64,000 nucleotides of DNA from Platerodrilus igneus. Taxonomy: Eukaryota; Arthropoda; Insecta; Coleoptera; Lycidae. The notes under the pieces were generated by a model. That model was not told the DNA's origin. It was given only the letters and a program-made list of their open reading frames with translations, and searched no databases. Where the stretch lies: contig JARFIW010001216.1 of assembly GCA_036346225.1 (NCBI GenBank), forward strand, positions 1,028,501 to 1,092,500, in the 5' to 3' direction. Position numbers and translations under genes: made by a program. Shown one piece after another: positions 11,021 through 21,350 of the stretch (the stretch's first letter is position 1; every line of letters begins with the position of its first letter).

Positions 11021-13216
11021 TTATAGTTTTAGAAAGCGATTGGTAGCTAATTCTCGTGTTGAACCTAATGTTCGGGAAATGTTTTCTATGAACGGTAGTC
11101 GAACCACACACTGGCCTAACTCGTTTCGTATAGGAGTGGACTTGAAATAATTTTCACAAGCCACGTTTTCAGGCGACATTGGCGGCGTAAATGGTATTTC
11201 TTCAGCTTCCCAGAAGGCACGAATGGTGTCGCTATGGGACGGTTCTTCCGATATGCTAGTGTACAACGCAACCCCTGAATACGGTTGACTTAAAGCTGGT
11301 ACATCACCCATAATAACCCAACCAAACGAGGTAAGAAGCGCCGATGGCTTGCCTGTTAAACGCAACGAATCGTTTGGTGTGGCATCTAAGACAGCTTGCA
11401 CACCTAACAGCATATCGACAGGAGCGGATATGTGAAATTCAGGATCCGCTAATTGTAGGGACGAAAATATGTCTATTAAATGCTTAGATAAATTTGCTAT
11501 CGGAAGATCTGCGGTAATACGAGATAAAACAACAGCCTGTAAATTTAAAGAAACGTTTTGATCATATATTGATGCAACGTTACAGGTAGCAATTCCATGA
11601 ACCTTTTCTAGCGGAGATTGGCCTACACCACGTATTTCAAAAGGACATTTCTTGCGTTTAAGACCTAACTTGTTAGCTAAAGATAATGTGATGAAATTAG
11701 AATGCGACCCTTGATCTAAAACCAAGCGACAGCGATGCCAACTACCGTCACAGGCTAAAATTCGTACCTGCGCCGTGGCTAAAAGCGCAACGGTTCCCTG
11801 TTCATTTGCACAGGAATGAACAAGAGAGACTGGAGCAGGAAAATGTTCAGCCGAATTAGCGGCACCTGAAGAGTGTCCTACCGCGCTTTGTGGCGGAGTT
11901 GGAGTACTGCATGAAATTGGTGCCTCGATACACAGTAGCGTATGGTGCATTTTACTACCGCACCGTTTGCACTGATATTTTGACTTACAAGTCGAAAGGG
12001 GATGTGGTGATAAACACGCAAAACATCTATGATATTGCTTTACCATGTATTGCCTTTCTAGAGTTGATAAAGCTAATAATTTTGGACATCTGTAAAATTT
12101 GTGGAACTGATCGTCGCAGGCAGGACAGAGCTTAGAAATGGCCTGCTTGGCATTAAATTGTCGTGAAGTAACTTTCTGTGCGGACATTGTTACACGCTTA
12201 TTGTTTACAGAATTTGTATAATATGGTCGAGGGTTAGCCCTTTGTGGTGGACTAGACACATTTTTTGATGGTGATGTATTATTGTTACCGCTCACCAGTG
12301 CTAAGATAGAACATTTGTTGGGTAAATATTTTATAAAATCGTTAAATTTCGGAAATGTTTGATTTAAATGTTCCTTTTCGAATTCTTGTCTCGACTTCGG
12401 GTCTAATAAACCGAGGGACAAAAATAAAAATATGTAATCGGCCAACTCAGGTAGCTGCATGTCGATAAGAGCTGTGACTTTGGCTTGCAGGGTTTCACAT
12501 AAATCACTAAGAACTTTTGGGGAATCCGTCTTTAGTTGAGTTAGTGAAAATATTTTGGATAAATAATGATTAGCAATTAGCCGTTTATTAGTGTAGCGTT
12601 GAACTAAGAGATTATAAACAACCATATAATTTTCTGGAGCAAATCGAACAGATTGTGCTAGCTTTAATGCCGTCGCATCCAAATAAGAAAGCAAATATGT
12701 GAATTTTTCGCAATCATTAAGTGCGTTATTGTTGTGAATAATGTTGTCATATAGAGATTTAAACGCACCGAATTTCTCGGGGTCACCTCGAAATATATCT
12801 ATTTTTATTTCTGGTAAATGAACTTTAGATCTGGTATTTCCAGAAATATCAATAGTATTTACATTGGGCGTTGTGTCTGGAGCGACATAGCGCGCCGCAT
12901 TAGCTAAAATGTCATAGTACATAGTATTGAACGTAGATTCTAGATTAACGGTATCCGTAAATAAGGTTTTATAAACGTCAGAGAGTGACGATAATTCATC
13001 TAAGACATCTAAAAATTTTGTTCTTACGTCATTCAGCTGACTAACACGAGCTTTAAATTGATCAAGATTAGTTGGTAACGTTGAAATTAAATCGTAACAA
13101 TCTTGCAAACATCGCCAGTACCTTTCTTTGCGATTTGTTAATCGTTTAAAATCAAAAATAACTTCACGTTCTGGTTCCATATTGTACCAGGTATACTCGT
13201 AACAAATTGAAATCAC
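11021..13216 (-). CDS. BEL/Pao Gag-protease polyprotein, open 731 codons
   Basis: Forms the element's particle and cuts the polyprotein. The N-terminal third is helical gag; the DUF1759-type gag block covers roughly residues 135-290 (PEIKIDIFRGDPEKFGAFKS, LLSYLDATALKLAQS). Around residue 400 comes a Cys/His-rich region (LCPACDDQFHKFYRC) followed by a zinc knuckle CX2CX4HX4C (CKRCGSKMHHTLLC). The aspartic protease follows (LVLDQGSHSNFIT), with Gln in place of the usual second residue of D-S/T-G. Then SFGWVIMGDVP, a typical BEL post-protease motif. The ORF ends at ATNRFLKL by a stop where RT linker should begin. The first ATG (13216) may be preceded in use by MEPEREV 11 codons on. It is one of the few long open frames here, so the insertion is not extremely old. 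Confidence 0.85.
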   Translation of the reverse strand: MISICYEYTWYNMEPEREVIFDFKRLTNRKERYWRCLQDCYDLISTLPTNLDQFKARVSQLNDVRTKFLDVLDELSSLSDVYKTLFTDTVNLESTFNTMYYDILANAARYVAPDTTPNVNTIDISGNTRSKVHLPEIKIDIFRGDPEKFGAFKSLYDNIIHNNNALNDCEKFTYLLSYLDATALKLAQSVRFAPENYMVVYNLLVQRYTNKRLIANHYLSKIFSLTQLKTDSPKVLSDLCETLQAKVTALIDMQLPELADYIFLFLSLGLLDPKSRQEFEKEHLNQTFPKFNDFIKYLPNKCSILALVSGNNNTSPSKNVSSPPQRANPRPYYTNSVNNKRVTMSAQKVTSRQFNAKQAISKLCPACDDQFHKFYRCPKLLALSTLERQYMVKQYHRCFACLSPHPLSTCKSKYQCKRCGSKMHHTLLCIEAPISCSTPTPPQSAVGHSSGAANSAEHFPAPVSLVHSCANEQGTVALLATAQVRILACDGSWHRCRLVLDQGSHSNFITLSLANKLGLKRKKCPFEIRGVGQSPLEKVHGIATCNVASIYDQNVSLNLQAVVLSRITADLPIANLSKHLIDIFSSLQLADPEFHISAPVDMLLGVQAVLDATPNDSLRLTGKPSALLTSFGWVIMGDVPALSQPYSGVALYTSISEEPSHSDTIRAFWEAEEIPFTPPMSPENVACENYFKSTPIRNELGQCVVRLPFIENISRTLGSTRELATNRFLKL

Positions 13217-13704
13217 AAATAACTAATGGAAAATGTAACGCAGTTGCAAAGTCTTAAAGGTAAACACAGTACTCGTGGAGAGGCAATGTTAATGTTGGTA
13301 CGGACTTAAATTAATATAAGTGAATTCAGAACTCTAAGAAATAAAGTGCATTAGGTACGAAATATTTACAAACAAAAATGTAAACAAACAGTTTCGTTAA
13401 AGTCCTTTGACTTATTTTGTTATCTACACAGCTGATTGATAAGCGTAGTAACAAGATGTTAATGAACTACAAACTTTAAATAAATTGGAACAAGTTTTTG
13501 AACACCTGTGATGCTAAATGCAAAGTACTCGTTTTGTTGATAATAATTCAAGTTTGAAATCTTTAATAGAAATCATGCATTTTAATATTCAAACCCACTT
13601 TTAGAAAATAGTTTAGAAAATGAACTAATGTAATAATTTAAATTTTAATGATCCCGCTAATGAATTATATTAATTTTGACTATAATTCAAAGCTTATTTG
13701 TTCA
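13217..13704 (-). other. BEL/Pao 5' untranslated leader
   Basis: AT-rich segment between the gag start and the primer-binding region of the element. No coding content; it belongs to the element because it lies between PBS and gag. Confidence 0.6.
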
Positions 13705-13781
13705 GTAGGACCACTTTTTGTGGTATGGGGCTCAGATGGACCACTTTTTGTGTGGTATCCGGCTCGACGGGCCACTTTTTG
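13705..13781 (-). repeat. Iterated PBS/LTR-edge unit (~31 bp, three ends)
   Basis: GG(A/C)CACTTTTTGTG(TG)GTAT followed by a GGCTC core occurs three times in a row, the last copy running straight into the LTR. Each unit contains the tRNA-complementary stretch plus a few bases of LTR edge. So the element has tandem copies of its own primer-binding region. Confidence 0.75.
13758..13774 (-). promoter_or_regulatory. Primer-binding site, tRNA-Tyr-like
   Basis: On the plus strand this reads TCCGGCTCGACGGGCCA. It matches the 3' end of insect tRNA-Tyr as I remember it (TCCGGCTCGAAGGACCA) at 15 of 17 places, including the CCA. It lies 6-7 bases inside the 5' LTR, the expected place for the minus-strand primer. 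Confidence 0.65.
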
Positions 13782-14018
13782 TGTGGTACATGTTGGAGTG
13801 TATAAAAATCGGGACAGCTCCAGAACGTTTCCCAAAGCGTAAAGCTTAGCAAATGGACTGTAATTGTATGCAATTGGAGGTAAGCGCGAAAAACAGTAAC
13901 ATAGGTCAAACCGTAATTAATGCTTTGCTTACCTTGCAATGTTGTTCACCAATTTACTCCCGCGAAGATAGGTGTTGTTTACCGGTCGACGCAACTTGGT
14001 CGGGCAGCACCACAAATG
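13782..14018 (-). repeat. BEL/Pao 5' LTR, outer-interrupted part 1
   Basis: Matches 7340-7576 nearly base for base, ending CACAAATG where the other LTR has CACATATG. The LTR then stops, because the inverted-repeat element begins with AGTAGACC at 14019. The remaining 65 bases of this LTR are at 27536-27600. Confidence 0.85.
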
Positions 14019-14119
14019 AGTAGACCATTTTTGGGAATCCCACCGCCTCATTTCCACCAGCTTCCCTCATTTCCACACACATCTGGACCAAAAAGTTTTC
14101 TTCGACTAACCATTTTTCA

Positions 14120-14800
14120 TCTTTCGAGATAAATATCTTAAATTTTTCATCTTTCGAGATAAATGAGCATCCTCATTTCCACACACGAGATAAACCTATC
14201 TTGTTTGGTATCGATTAATATTAGAATTTTCTCAGCTACCCGAATTTCTAGGAATTTTTTAGATAGCATCATCCCCCAGGGAGCTACCCTAATTTTAAGA
14301 TTTCTTACAAAGACCGATTTCTAACCGTCCGCATAAATTTTTTTAGTCATGCAATACATCTTGTTAGTCTAAAATTTTACGCACATCCCGAATCTGCAAA
14401 CAGATTTGAAATCGGACCACGCCCTGCAAAGTTATACCCCTTTAAAGTCCTGATCTTCTAATTTTGCTATTTGCTCTATAAGCAAACCTAACAAATAGTT
14501 TTCTTCGTCTAGCCATTGCATCTTTCGAGATAAACCTATCTTGTTTGGTATTAATCAATATTAGAATTTTCTCAGCTACCCAAATCTCTAGGAATTTTTC
14601 AGATTGCACCATCCCCAAGGGAGCTACCCTAATTTTAAGATTTCTTACCTGTAGCGACTTTTGAGCGTTCTTATAAATTTTCTTAGTCATGCGATACATC
14701 TTGTTAGTCTAAAATTTTACACAGAATTTGAATCTGCAAACAGATTTGAAATCGGACAACGCCCTGCAAAGTTATACTTTAAAGCTCTCAAACCTCTTTA
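14120..14800 (-). repeat. ~300-bp tandem units inside the left arm
   Basis: Two adjacent units share the same landmarks in the same order: GATAAACCTATCTTGTTTGG, TTAGAATTTTCTCAGCTACC, GGGAGCTACCCTAATTTTAAG, CAGATTTGAAATCGGAC, CGCCCTGCAAAGTTATAC. A third, very degenerate unit is near 17780-17900. ORFs through this area look accidental. Confidence 0.75.
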
Positions 14801-15245
14801 AAAAATTTTGCTCGTATATATTTAACCCCATTTTTTAAAACCTTTTTCGCTACCCAAGACATATGCTTTAACCAACATAAATAAATTAAACACGCAAAAT
14901 TTTAATAATTTATTTATCCAACTTACAGTTTAATAAACTTATAGAATGCAATTTTTACAAAGTATAACATTATTTCCTGTGCGTAGCCGAAAGTTTAACC
15001 TGTAACAAAAAAGAGATTAATGTGTTGTTTAAATAGACCTGTAACAAAATGAGATTAATGTAAAAAAAGAGGAGACGCGTTTTCGGTTAATAAGACATAT
15101 TATCGTTAACCTAACAATATGTTTTACCGTCCAGCAACACCACGTGGAGGTAAACACATTCCAATGTAATGGGTTTTAAATAGGAAAGTACGCTAAATGC
15201 TAGTCAATTAACAGCAATTAAATATTGCTTACTGACCTACCTTAA

Positions 15246-15817
15246 TTAGGTTGCTGTACTATTAGGAATGATGTTTAAGACCTCGTACGTATTTTCCGGA
15301 TTATATGTTGTATTCTTTTTTTATTAAGTAATCGAATAAATCGTTCCTTCTGCTTCCAAAGAAACTCGGACACTCTATTGTCGACGCTGGCGTTATTTAT
15401 GCGATAGCTAGCCATGCAGTTGTTAAACGCTGTGCTAATCATTTCTACGCCATCTTCGTTAGTAGCGGTAACTGATGCATTTTATGTTTGTTGCTCCTTA
15501 AGTGTGCGGCGTACGTAGTTTTCCATTTCGAAATCGCATACTGTACACATAATTCGTGGTTGTTTCGTACAAGACCCTTTAACAGCTGGTGGCGTTGAAC
15601 GTTTACGGCTTAATAACATACCGTGCTTTTTCCTTGTGTCGCTGTGAGCTATTCTCGTAAAAGCGATACCGCAAGACCTAGAGTTTAAGTACTTTGCTGC
15701 GGACGGCAACCCTGGGCGATGTTACACTACGACATTTGTTCTGGTGCCGTTTGAGAGCATTTTTCCAGGTATAGGAAGCACCGCAAGGTTGCACTTATAA
15801 ACGTTTGCAGGTACCAT
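15246..15817 (-). pseudogene. Zinc-finger-like ORF in the left arm
   Basis: Minus-strand copy of the gene at 25462-26033. The recognisable part encodes RKRSTPP, then CTVCDFEMEN (a Cys pair); in the next frame AAHLRSNKHK supplies the His pair of a C2H2-like finger, and further on there is AFNNCMASYRI and FLWKQKERFIRLLNKK. The cysteine and histidine halves are in different frames, and an early stop follows the proposed start MVPANVYKCNL. Both arm copies have frame breaks, so they may be remnants. From memory only, this finger followed by an AF-x-SYR block resembles the N-terminus of insect proteins labelled Polinton/adintovirus-type DNA polymerase B. Confidence 0.5.
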
Positions 15818-16249
15818 TTTAGTACAAAACAAAACCCGCACTATAGCACTTTAGTTAAACTTGTAATCGAACTAACTAAAAAGCTTACTCGAGCGTACCT
15901 GATTTATGCTCCTTATAGAATGCAAACCGAAGGTTTCCGAAGACGACCGAACGATGTTGAGGATTCGGCGGGGAACTAAATGATGTCATAATCCTCGCTG
16001 CTCGTCCAATACATTTAGCGCTAATGCATGCACCTGGTTCGCTTCGTCGATGGTGCGTATGCCGTTAGTAGAAACACCGGAAAACGTCTTCCATGTTATA
16101 CGGATCGTGTGCATATTAAAAATCCAAAGAGGGCTAGCACACGCACACAAGTTGTCTGCAAGTCGTGCTGTAGAATATGCAGTGCTACTATAACCAAAAC
16201 ACTTTAAACCATTACTAAGAAAATACCAACTTGTTGTCTACAGGATACT

Positions 16250-17490
16250 TACAACAATTTAATTTTAAATAACTTCTACGTCATACTTTAGGAAATAATA
16301 GGCTTGAATATTTTCCAAATGAATCACCAAGCGAAAGTATATGCTTAGCACTATTAAAATTACCCATTAATTTCCCATTTTTACGACCGTGGTTAATTAT
16401 AGATTAAAATTTAATTTGTGCACGTTCGAGCTTCTCGTAAACTAACATATTTTATAGCAACAATGCGCTGTATAATACATGCATACCCCTTCGCCGCGCT
16501 ACTGCTATTCTTGTAATTGCTAGAAAAGTCACTCTCCTTTTACTGTTAGGAGCGATGCAAAGCACCATTTTTTATACTTTCTATAGCACATTGCACACTT
16601 TTCGTCTGATAATTAAATTTTGCTTCTGTAGGCTTTTACACTTTCGCATAGCGGTCAATCGCACGTAATGATTTCTAGAACCGGTAAGTACTCGATATTG
16701 TCCAAATAGAGAATTAGATGCTCGATGTCTGTCAATTTCCGATTCCCTCGTAAAGGTAGGAAAAACCAGTCAATAATCCATTATACTTCAACCCGCTCCT
16801 GTTCTGATAATTTACAAACATTTTCAAACGACAATGGGCCGAGAATTTTTAAACCTCCGAGGATCTTTAAGTCGTGATCAATTACACATCCGAGCTACGC
16901 GTAAACTGACATATTTTGCAGCAACTGTATAATACATTGCATACCCCCTTCTCTGCGCTACTGCTATTCTTGTAGTTGCTTGGAAAAATCAGTTGCCCTT
17001 TTTACTGCTAGGGCTGCTAAAAAAACACCATTCCATACTTTCTTTATAAGTGTAGCACATCGCGCACTTTTTTGTCGGTTAATTAATTTTTGTTTATGTA
17101 GGCTTTTACACTTTTGCATATTTAAACATCTAATACGACCGATTAACCACTTTCGATTATTCTAACGGAGACTACCATACATACCGCTGCACCGTTCTTT
17201 TTGATTCCAACGATCCTATGGGCTTCCACGCACTAACACCTGACGTATCTTTCCTACTATTTGTTAAACAAAAACTACCGGTATCGATATTGTGGACGTA
17301 AACAGATGTTTGTGGATGTGTACGAGAGTATGTAACCATATACATTAACCAGTCTAAGCTATTTTATTTAGTCCACGAAAATTATTATTTTTCTAAACCA
17401 TAATTAATAATCGCCTTTATAGGTTCCACATTTCGATCATTTCCCAATGACTGGTGCTACGTACATGGAAAGTTTAATTTTTTATTGGAG
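16250..17490 (+). repeat. Inner, older repeat layer (left)
   Basis: This stretch matches, inverted and with many changes, 22320-23300. Landmarks include TGTTAAACAAAAACTACCGG / CGATATTGTGG (17265-17300) against 22490-22530, and CGACAATGGGCCGA (16830) against 22835-22855. Within it, about 16430-16690 is duplicated in direct orientation at about 16870-17130 (shared GCGCTACTGCTATTCTTGTA). Confidence 0.65.
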
Positions 17491-17494
17491 AGAA

Positions 17495-17600
17495 TAAGAA
17501 TTCTCCCACGCACTGCTGCGTAGTTGCATGCCTACCCCTTTTGGGAATATATGCTCGTTATAGGTTGTAGCACCCGCGGTTTTACTTAACTACACTTTGT
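17495..17600 (-). pseudogene. Fragment duplicated from the interior gene
   Basis: TAGTTGCATGCCTACC, TTTTGGGAATATATG and TTATAGGTTGTA here match 18985-19055, part of the interior gene at 18637-20524, in the same orientation. It is an extra partial copy of that gene lying 1.4 kb away. Confidence 0.65.
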
Positions 17601-18349
17601 GAGATCCCTTTAATCTTTTTAATCGTATCTTTCTCGCCTACAATACACTCGGACTTAGCCCTACTACCAACAAATTCTAATACTGGACCCCCATTAAATA
17701 TGTCTTTAATTTTCCCTACAACTTTTTTTTTGTTGACAAGTGTTATATTGTATTTATTATACGCGGGGTAGTCACTCTTTTAAGATAAATATATTTTGTT
17801 TGGTATCAACTAATATTAAATTTTTCTAGGGACCCCAAATCTGTAAATAGATTTTAAATAGGACCACCCCATACAAAGTTATGCCTTTTAAAGACCCAAA
17901 TCACTGATTTTTGCCCATCTTTATTTAACTCCATCTTTAAAACCCTTTTTTTCGCTAACCAAGACATATGCTTTAACCAACCGTTTCCCTAGAAATCTAA
18001 AACCGCAGTGTCCCGCGAATACCACGTGGAGTTAACACGTATACTCCGTCAACCAGGATAGAAGCAGGAAGGATTTGGAAGGTGGGAGAAGAACTTAAAA
18101 ATTATGGAATCTTAAAACTAATATATACAATAGATTTACAAATCCATACAAATATAAACAACTATGTTATATCTTTACACCTCCATGCGTAGATTGTTGT
18201 ACTATTAGGAATGATGTACTTTTTGTCATCTTCCTCGATAAACTAATTTTATTAATAAGCTGCGTATGCAAATCGTATTCTTTTACTCCGGATACATACG
18301 CAGACAAGTACTCCACACCAAATAAAGAATTGGATGCTTGGTGACTGTT
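17601..18349. other. AT-rich interior segment of the 13.5-kb element
   Basis: No gene seen. It holds a degenerate piece of the ~300-bp arm unit (about 17760-17990) and, near 18005-18040, an ACCACGTGGAG(G)TTAA stretch resembling the arms at 15140-15160. Confidence 0.4.
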
Positions 18350-18480
18350 AACATCCGCCTCCCTCGTGTACGCCCAGACACATCCCAGCCCATGAGCACC
18401 CCTGCGCATGCACACCCCAAGCCATGCGCGCCCATGCGCGTACGCACCCTGCCCATGCTCGCTGCCCATGGCACCCCTTT
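18350..18480. repeat. GC-rich CCCATG-type repeat patch
   Basis: A ~130-bp patch with repeated CCCATG/GCGCATG words (AAGCCATGCGCGCCCATGCG and similar) that is strikingly GC-rich against its AT-rich surroundings. Overlapping ORFs on both strands here come from the lack of stops and look accidental. Confidence 0.6.
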
Positions 18481-18636
18481 CTGTGCGACTGCTATTTCGG
18501 GTAACGTTACAGCCTTTTATAAATAAAGAACAATGTTATATACTATTATAAAATGTTTATTCTGACATTATACATAACAAATTTAAAAATATTTAATACC
18601 AAGCATGGAGTCATTTAACTTAATTTTAATACAAAG

Positions 18637-20524
18637 TTATACACAGAAGACAGTCCTTTCTTTATGTTTGTTTGCAGTGGTTTTAATTTTATCTAATTTT
18701 ATTCGCAGCTTAAAATTTAAATCGACACCCAAGTCTTCTATCTCCTTTTCTAACCAATAGTTTGATACATAAAGACCGTCTAGGTTTTCGAACTGTAAAA
18801 TGTACCGAAGTTTGCCTCTATATTTAAAGTCTTTGATTCCACCGACAACCAGATCCATTCCTTCGTGTAATTCTTGCAGCTTGTGACAATCTTTTAATCG
18901 CAGCTTTCCCACTATATCCTGCATACGTATCTTGTTAGCTTGATCGACTTCTTCTTGTCGGTATTGGAGGAAATCCTTTTTCCCACACACCGTTGTGTAG
19001 TTGCATATCCACCACTTTTGGGAATATATGGTTGTTATAGGTTGTAAGACCCTCGGTTTTAAATGATCCGAAAGGTTCTTTACTGGGCAAATATACAATG
19101 TTTAGCAGAACCCCTTTGCGTGTGGTGTACGCCAAGGTTACGAAACCCGCATTCCTTAGTTCGTCTTTGTTATCTGCCATTTTGATAAATACGTTTTTAG
19201 AATAACCTTTTAAAAAGTATACGGATTTAGTACCATCCTTTTCTACAAGAAGACCTACATAACTAAAAGAGTCTTTCTTACTAACCGCAAATGCATACAG
19301 CTTGTACAACCCGGATGTATCTAAGTCAGTCCATCGACACATAAAATAATCTTTTAATTCTTCCTCATTTTCTCTAATAAGATGTTCTTTGTCTAACACA
19401 TCTTTGTATTGTTCGCGTATCGTCGCAGTGTTTTCCATGTAGTCAATTTTCGCCTTTTGCATCCATTTCCTCTAATTCCAGTTGTCTTTTCCTTCCACTT
19501 ACTGCGTATGGCATACATAATGGGGTAATTTCCTTTAGCGTAAACGGATAGAGTTTACTACCAATATTTGCGCGTTGTCGTACAACCTCTGGGCGAATGT
19601 TAGGTGTATTATCAATCCCAATTCCGAAATGACTATTTCTTTTGGAATTGTAGAATATGGTGTTGCAGATTGTGTAAAATATGTACTACCTGCTTTAATG
19701 TAGCACTTGTGTAAGATTTTTATTTTATCTTGGCTGTCTTCCTCCTCTACTATCTCCAAATAATTTACGGGTAAATAGTTAAAACTAAAAGCCAAAGCAC
19801 ATACTTTATCAATGTTTCCCTTTCTTTTGGTTTTCGGACAACTTAATTTGCAAGCCCGTCAATTTCTTTGTATTACCATTACCCCAATACACGTACTGTA
19901 GCAGGTTATTATACACTAAACAGCAGCTATTTTGTAGCTTGTCCGATAGCTTACTCCACATTTTGGCAAGTGGTACCGAGTACATTGGCGCCTTTAGGAA
20001 GTATAACACTATCTTCCAATAACGTTAAACAGTCTTTTAAGGGATTATACACCCGTTCCGCACTGACATAGCTTCCAATTGCACAATTGTATATTGTCGC
20101 TTCCAATCGCGTAATACCATGTTCTTTAGCCAAAGTAGACGCAAATGTTTCCCTTAAACGTACATCTGGACAACGTAAAAAATCTAGTATATGATTGCCA
20201 AGTTGTTTATTAACACCAGGACTTGTTATCTGACACACAAATTTGTTGTATATCTTAATTCTTGCATTGGTTGTTAGCCATGTTAAACAATCAATTCCTA
20301 CAGTTTTATCGTTGTCAACTATAATATTACACTTTTCTTCGTATTCGCCCTTATAGCAAAAGTTATGGTTTGTAGTTAAATAATTACACATCTCCATCTT
20401 GCTAAATATACCCGCAAAATCTTGGGTTACATCCATGTCAAAAAGATAGAAATAATCTTTTTTCGAGTTCGTCTAATATATCTGGTAGTTCCTCAAAAAG
20501 TTTCCAACTTAACATCTGCTAGTT
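18637..20524 (-). pseudogene. Interior gene of the 13.5-kb element, KIYNKF/TRLEATIYN protein
   Basis: The only sizeable coding region in the element's interior. Adjacent minus-strand frames (20436-19951, 20009-19809, 19795-19535, 19462-18935, 19098-18637, plus an upstream piece to about 20524) read as one protein of about 620 residues broken by at least four frameshifts. Motifs in order: YLFDMDVTQDFAGIF, TVGIDCLTWLTT, RIKIYNKFVCQ, GNHILDFLRCPDVRLRETF, HGITRLEATIYN, then YSVPLAKMWSKLSDKL, LQYVYWGNGNTKKLTG, FNYLPVNYLEI and a C-terminal region near YILQFENLDGLY. A conserved K-x-YNK followed by an R-x-E is reminiscent of some rolling-circle initiator families, but I cannot show an HUH motif, so a replication role is only a possibility. 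I do not otherwise recognise the family. Confidence 0.6.
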
Positions 20525-21120
20525 CCACTTTTATGGAAAATTAAGGAATTTTAAAATTTTTATTAATGCATTAGGTCTCTTTCGATAATTTCTTTTAATT
20601 GGCCCATTTGTTTTTTTTGATGAAAAGGAATTAGTTTTAAACACATTTTTCTCGAACAAATCGCAAACTTTCTTCTATCTGGTAATGCACCAAAATTTTT
20701 AGGTAAACTCCTGTTTGCGGGTTTGTCGGCGTTAAAATCGAAATTTTAACAACATTTTTGTCAAAAAGGTTTTAATGTGTTAAATCACAAGATGCAAATC
20801 GATAACAAATATTACCAATATCTGTTACCAGATTTTGTTCCTATTTTCTATTACAGCCATAATCCAAATGCATTTGTCGGTTTCACTTTATTCCCAAAAA
20901 GTTGTAGAAACGTTAATCACCTTGAGACGCTCATGTTTACCGTTCTAGCTACTATCGAAATAAATTAAAAAAAAAATTGTTCTCTTATGTATTCTACAGA
21001 GTTGGGCGTATATTGTACCGAAGATAGTCGAATATGTTGTATCCGATCCTAAAGCCAGGACAGGAGATGCGTCATACGACAGGTTATCCGGATATATGTA
21101 GGATGTTAAATTAGGTGAAA
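20525..21120. other. AT-rich interior segment, no gene seen
   Basis: Lies upstream of the interior gene (which reads away from it), so a promoter could be here, but I see no defined element. Short ORFs have no recognisable content. Confidence 0.35.
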
Positions 21121-21126
21121 TTGCCC

Positions 21127-21173
21127 ATGACCACATGACCACATGACCAATGACCATTATGACATGACCACAT
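21127..21173 (+). repeat. ATGACCAC short tandem repeat
   Basis: Five or six imperfect copies of ATGACC(AC) in 47 bases, immediately outside a cluster of stem-loops. Nothing similar occurs elsewhere in the window. Confidence 0.75.
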
Positions 21174-21234
21174 GAAAATTGATAGTATGGCTTTTTATTA
21201 ATGGTTAATATCTATAAAAACCATTAGCTAATTG

Positions 21235-21350
21235 TTTTAATGAGTTTTCTCATTAAAAACTCGTTTAACACTAATTGCTTTTAATGAGTTTATCATTAAA
21301 AACGCTCATGTAAAACGTGTCGCGAATTGCTCTTAATGAGTTTTCCTTTT
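21235..21350 (+). repeat. Cluster of TTTTAATGA stem-loops
   Basis: TTTTAATGAG-TTTT-CTCATTAAAA (21235-21258) is a perfect 10-bp stem. TTTTAATGA-GTTTA-TCATTAAAA (21279-21301) is a perfect 9-bp stem. A third imperfect copy is at about 21331-21355. They recur every ~45-50 bp in the middle of the element. Confidence 0.75.

Larger units (their letters stand above)
14019..16755 (+). repeat. Left terminal inverted repeat of the 13.5-kb element
   Basis: Complementary to 24527-27535 with only scattered differences, from the terminal AGTAGACC inward to GTCAATTTCCGATTCCCTCG. The left arm is about 270 bp shorter because it has one fewer copy of an internal ~300-bp unit. Confidence 0.9.

Noticed and set aside
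14442..14699. 85-codon minus-strand ORF in the left arm's ~300-bp units
   Set aside because: The reading is not kept in the other units; a repeat-driven ORF is more likely than a gene.
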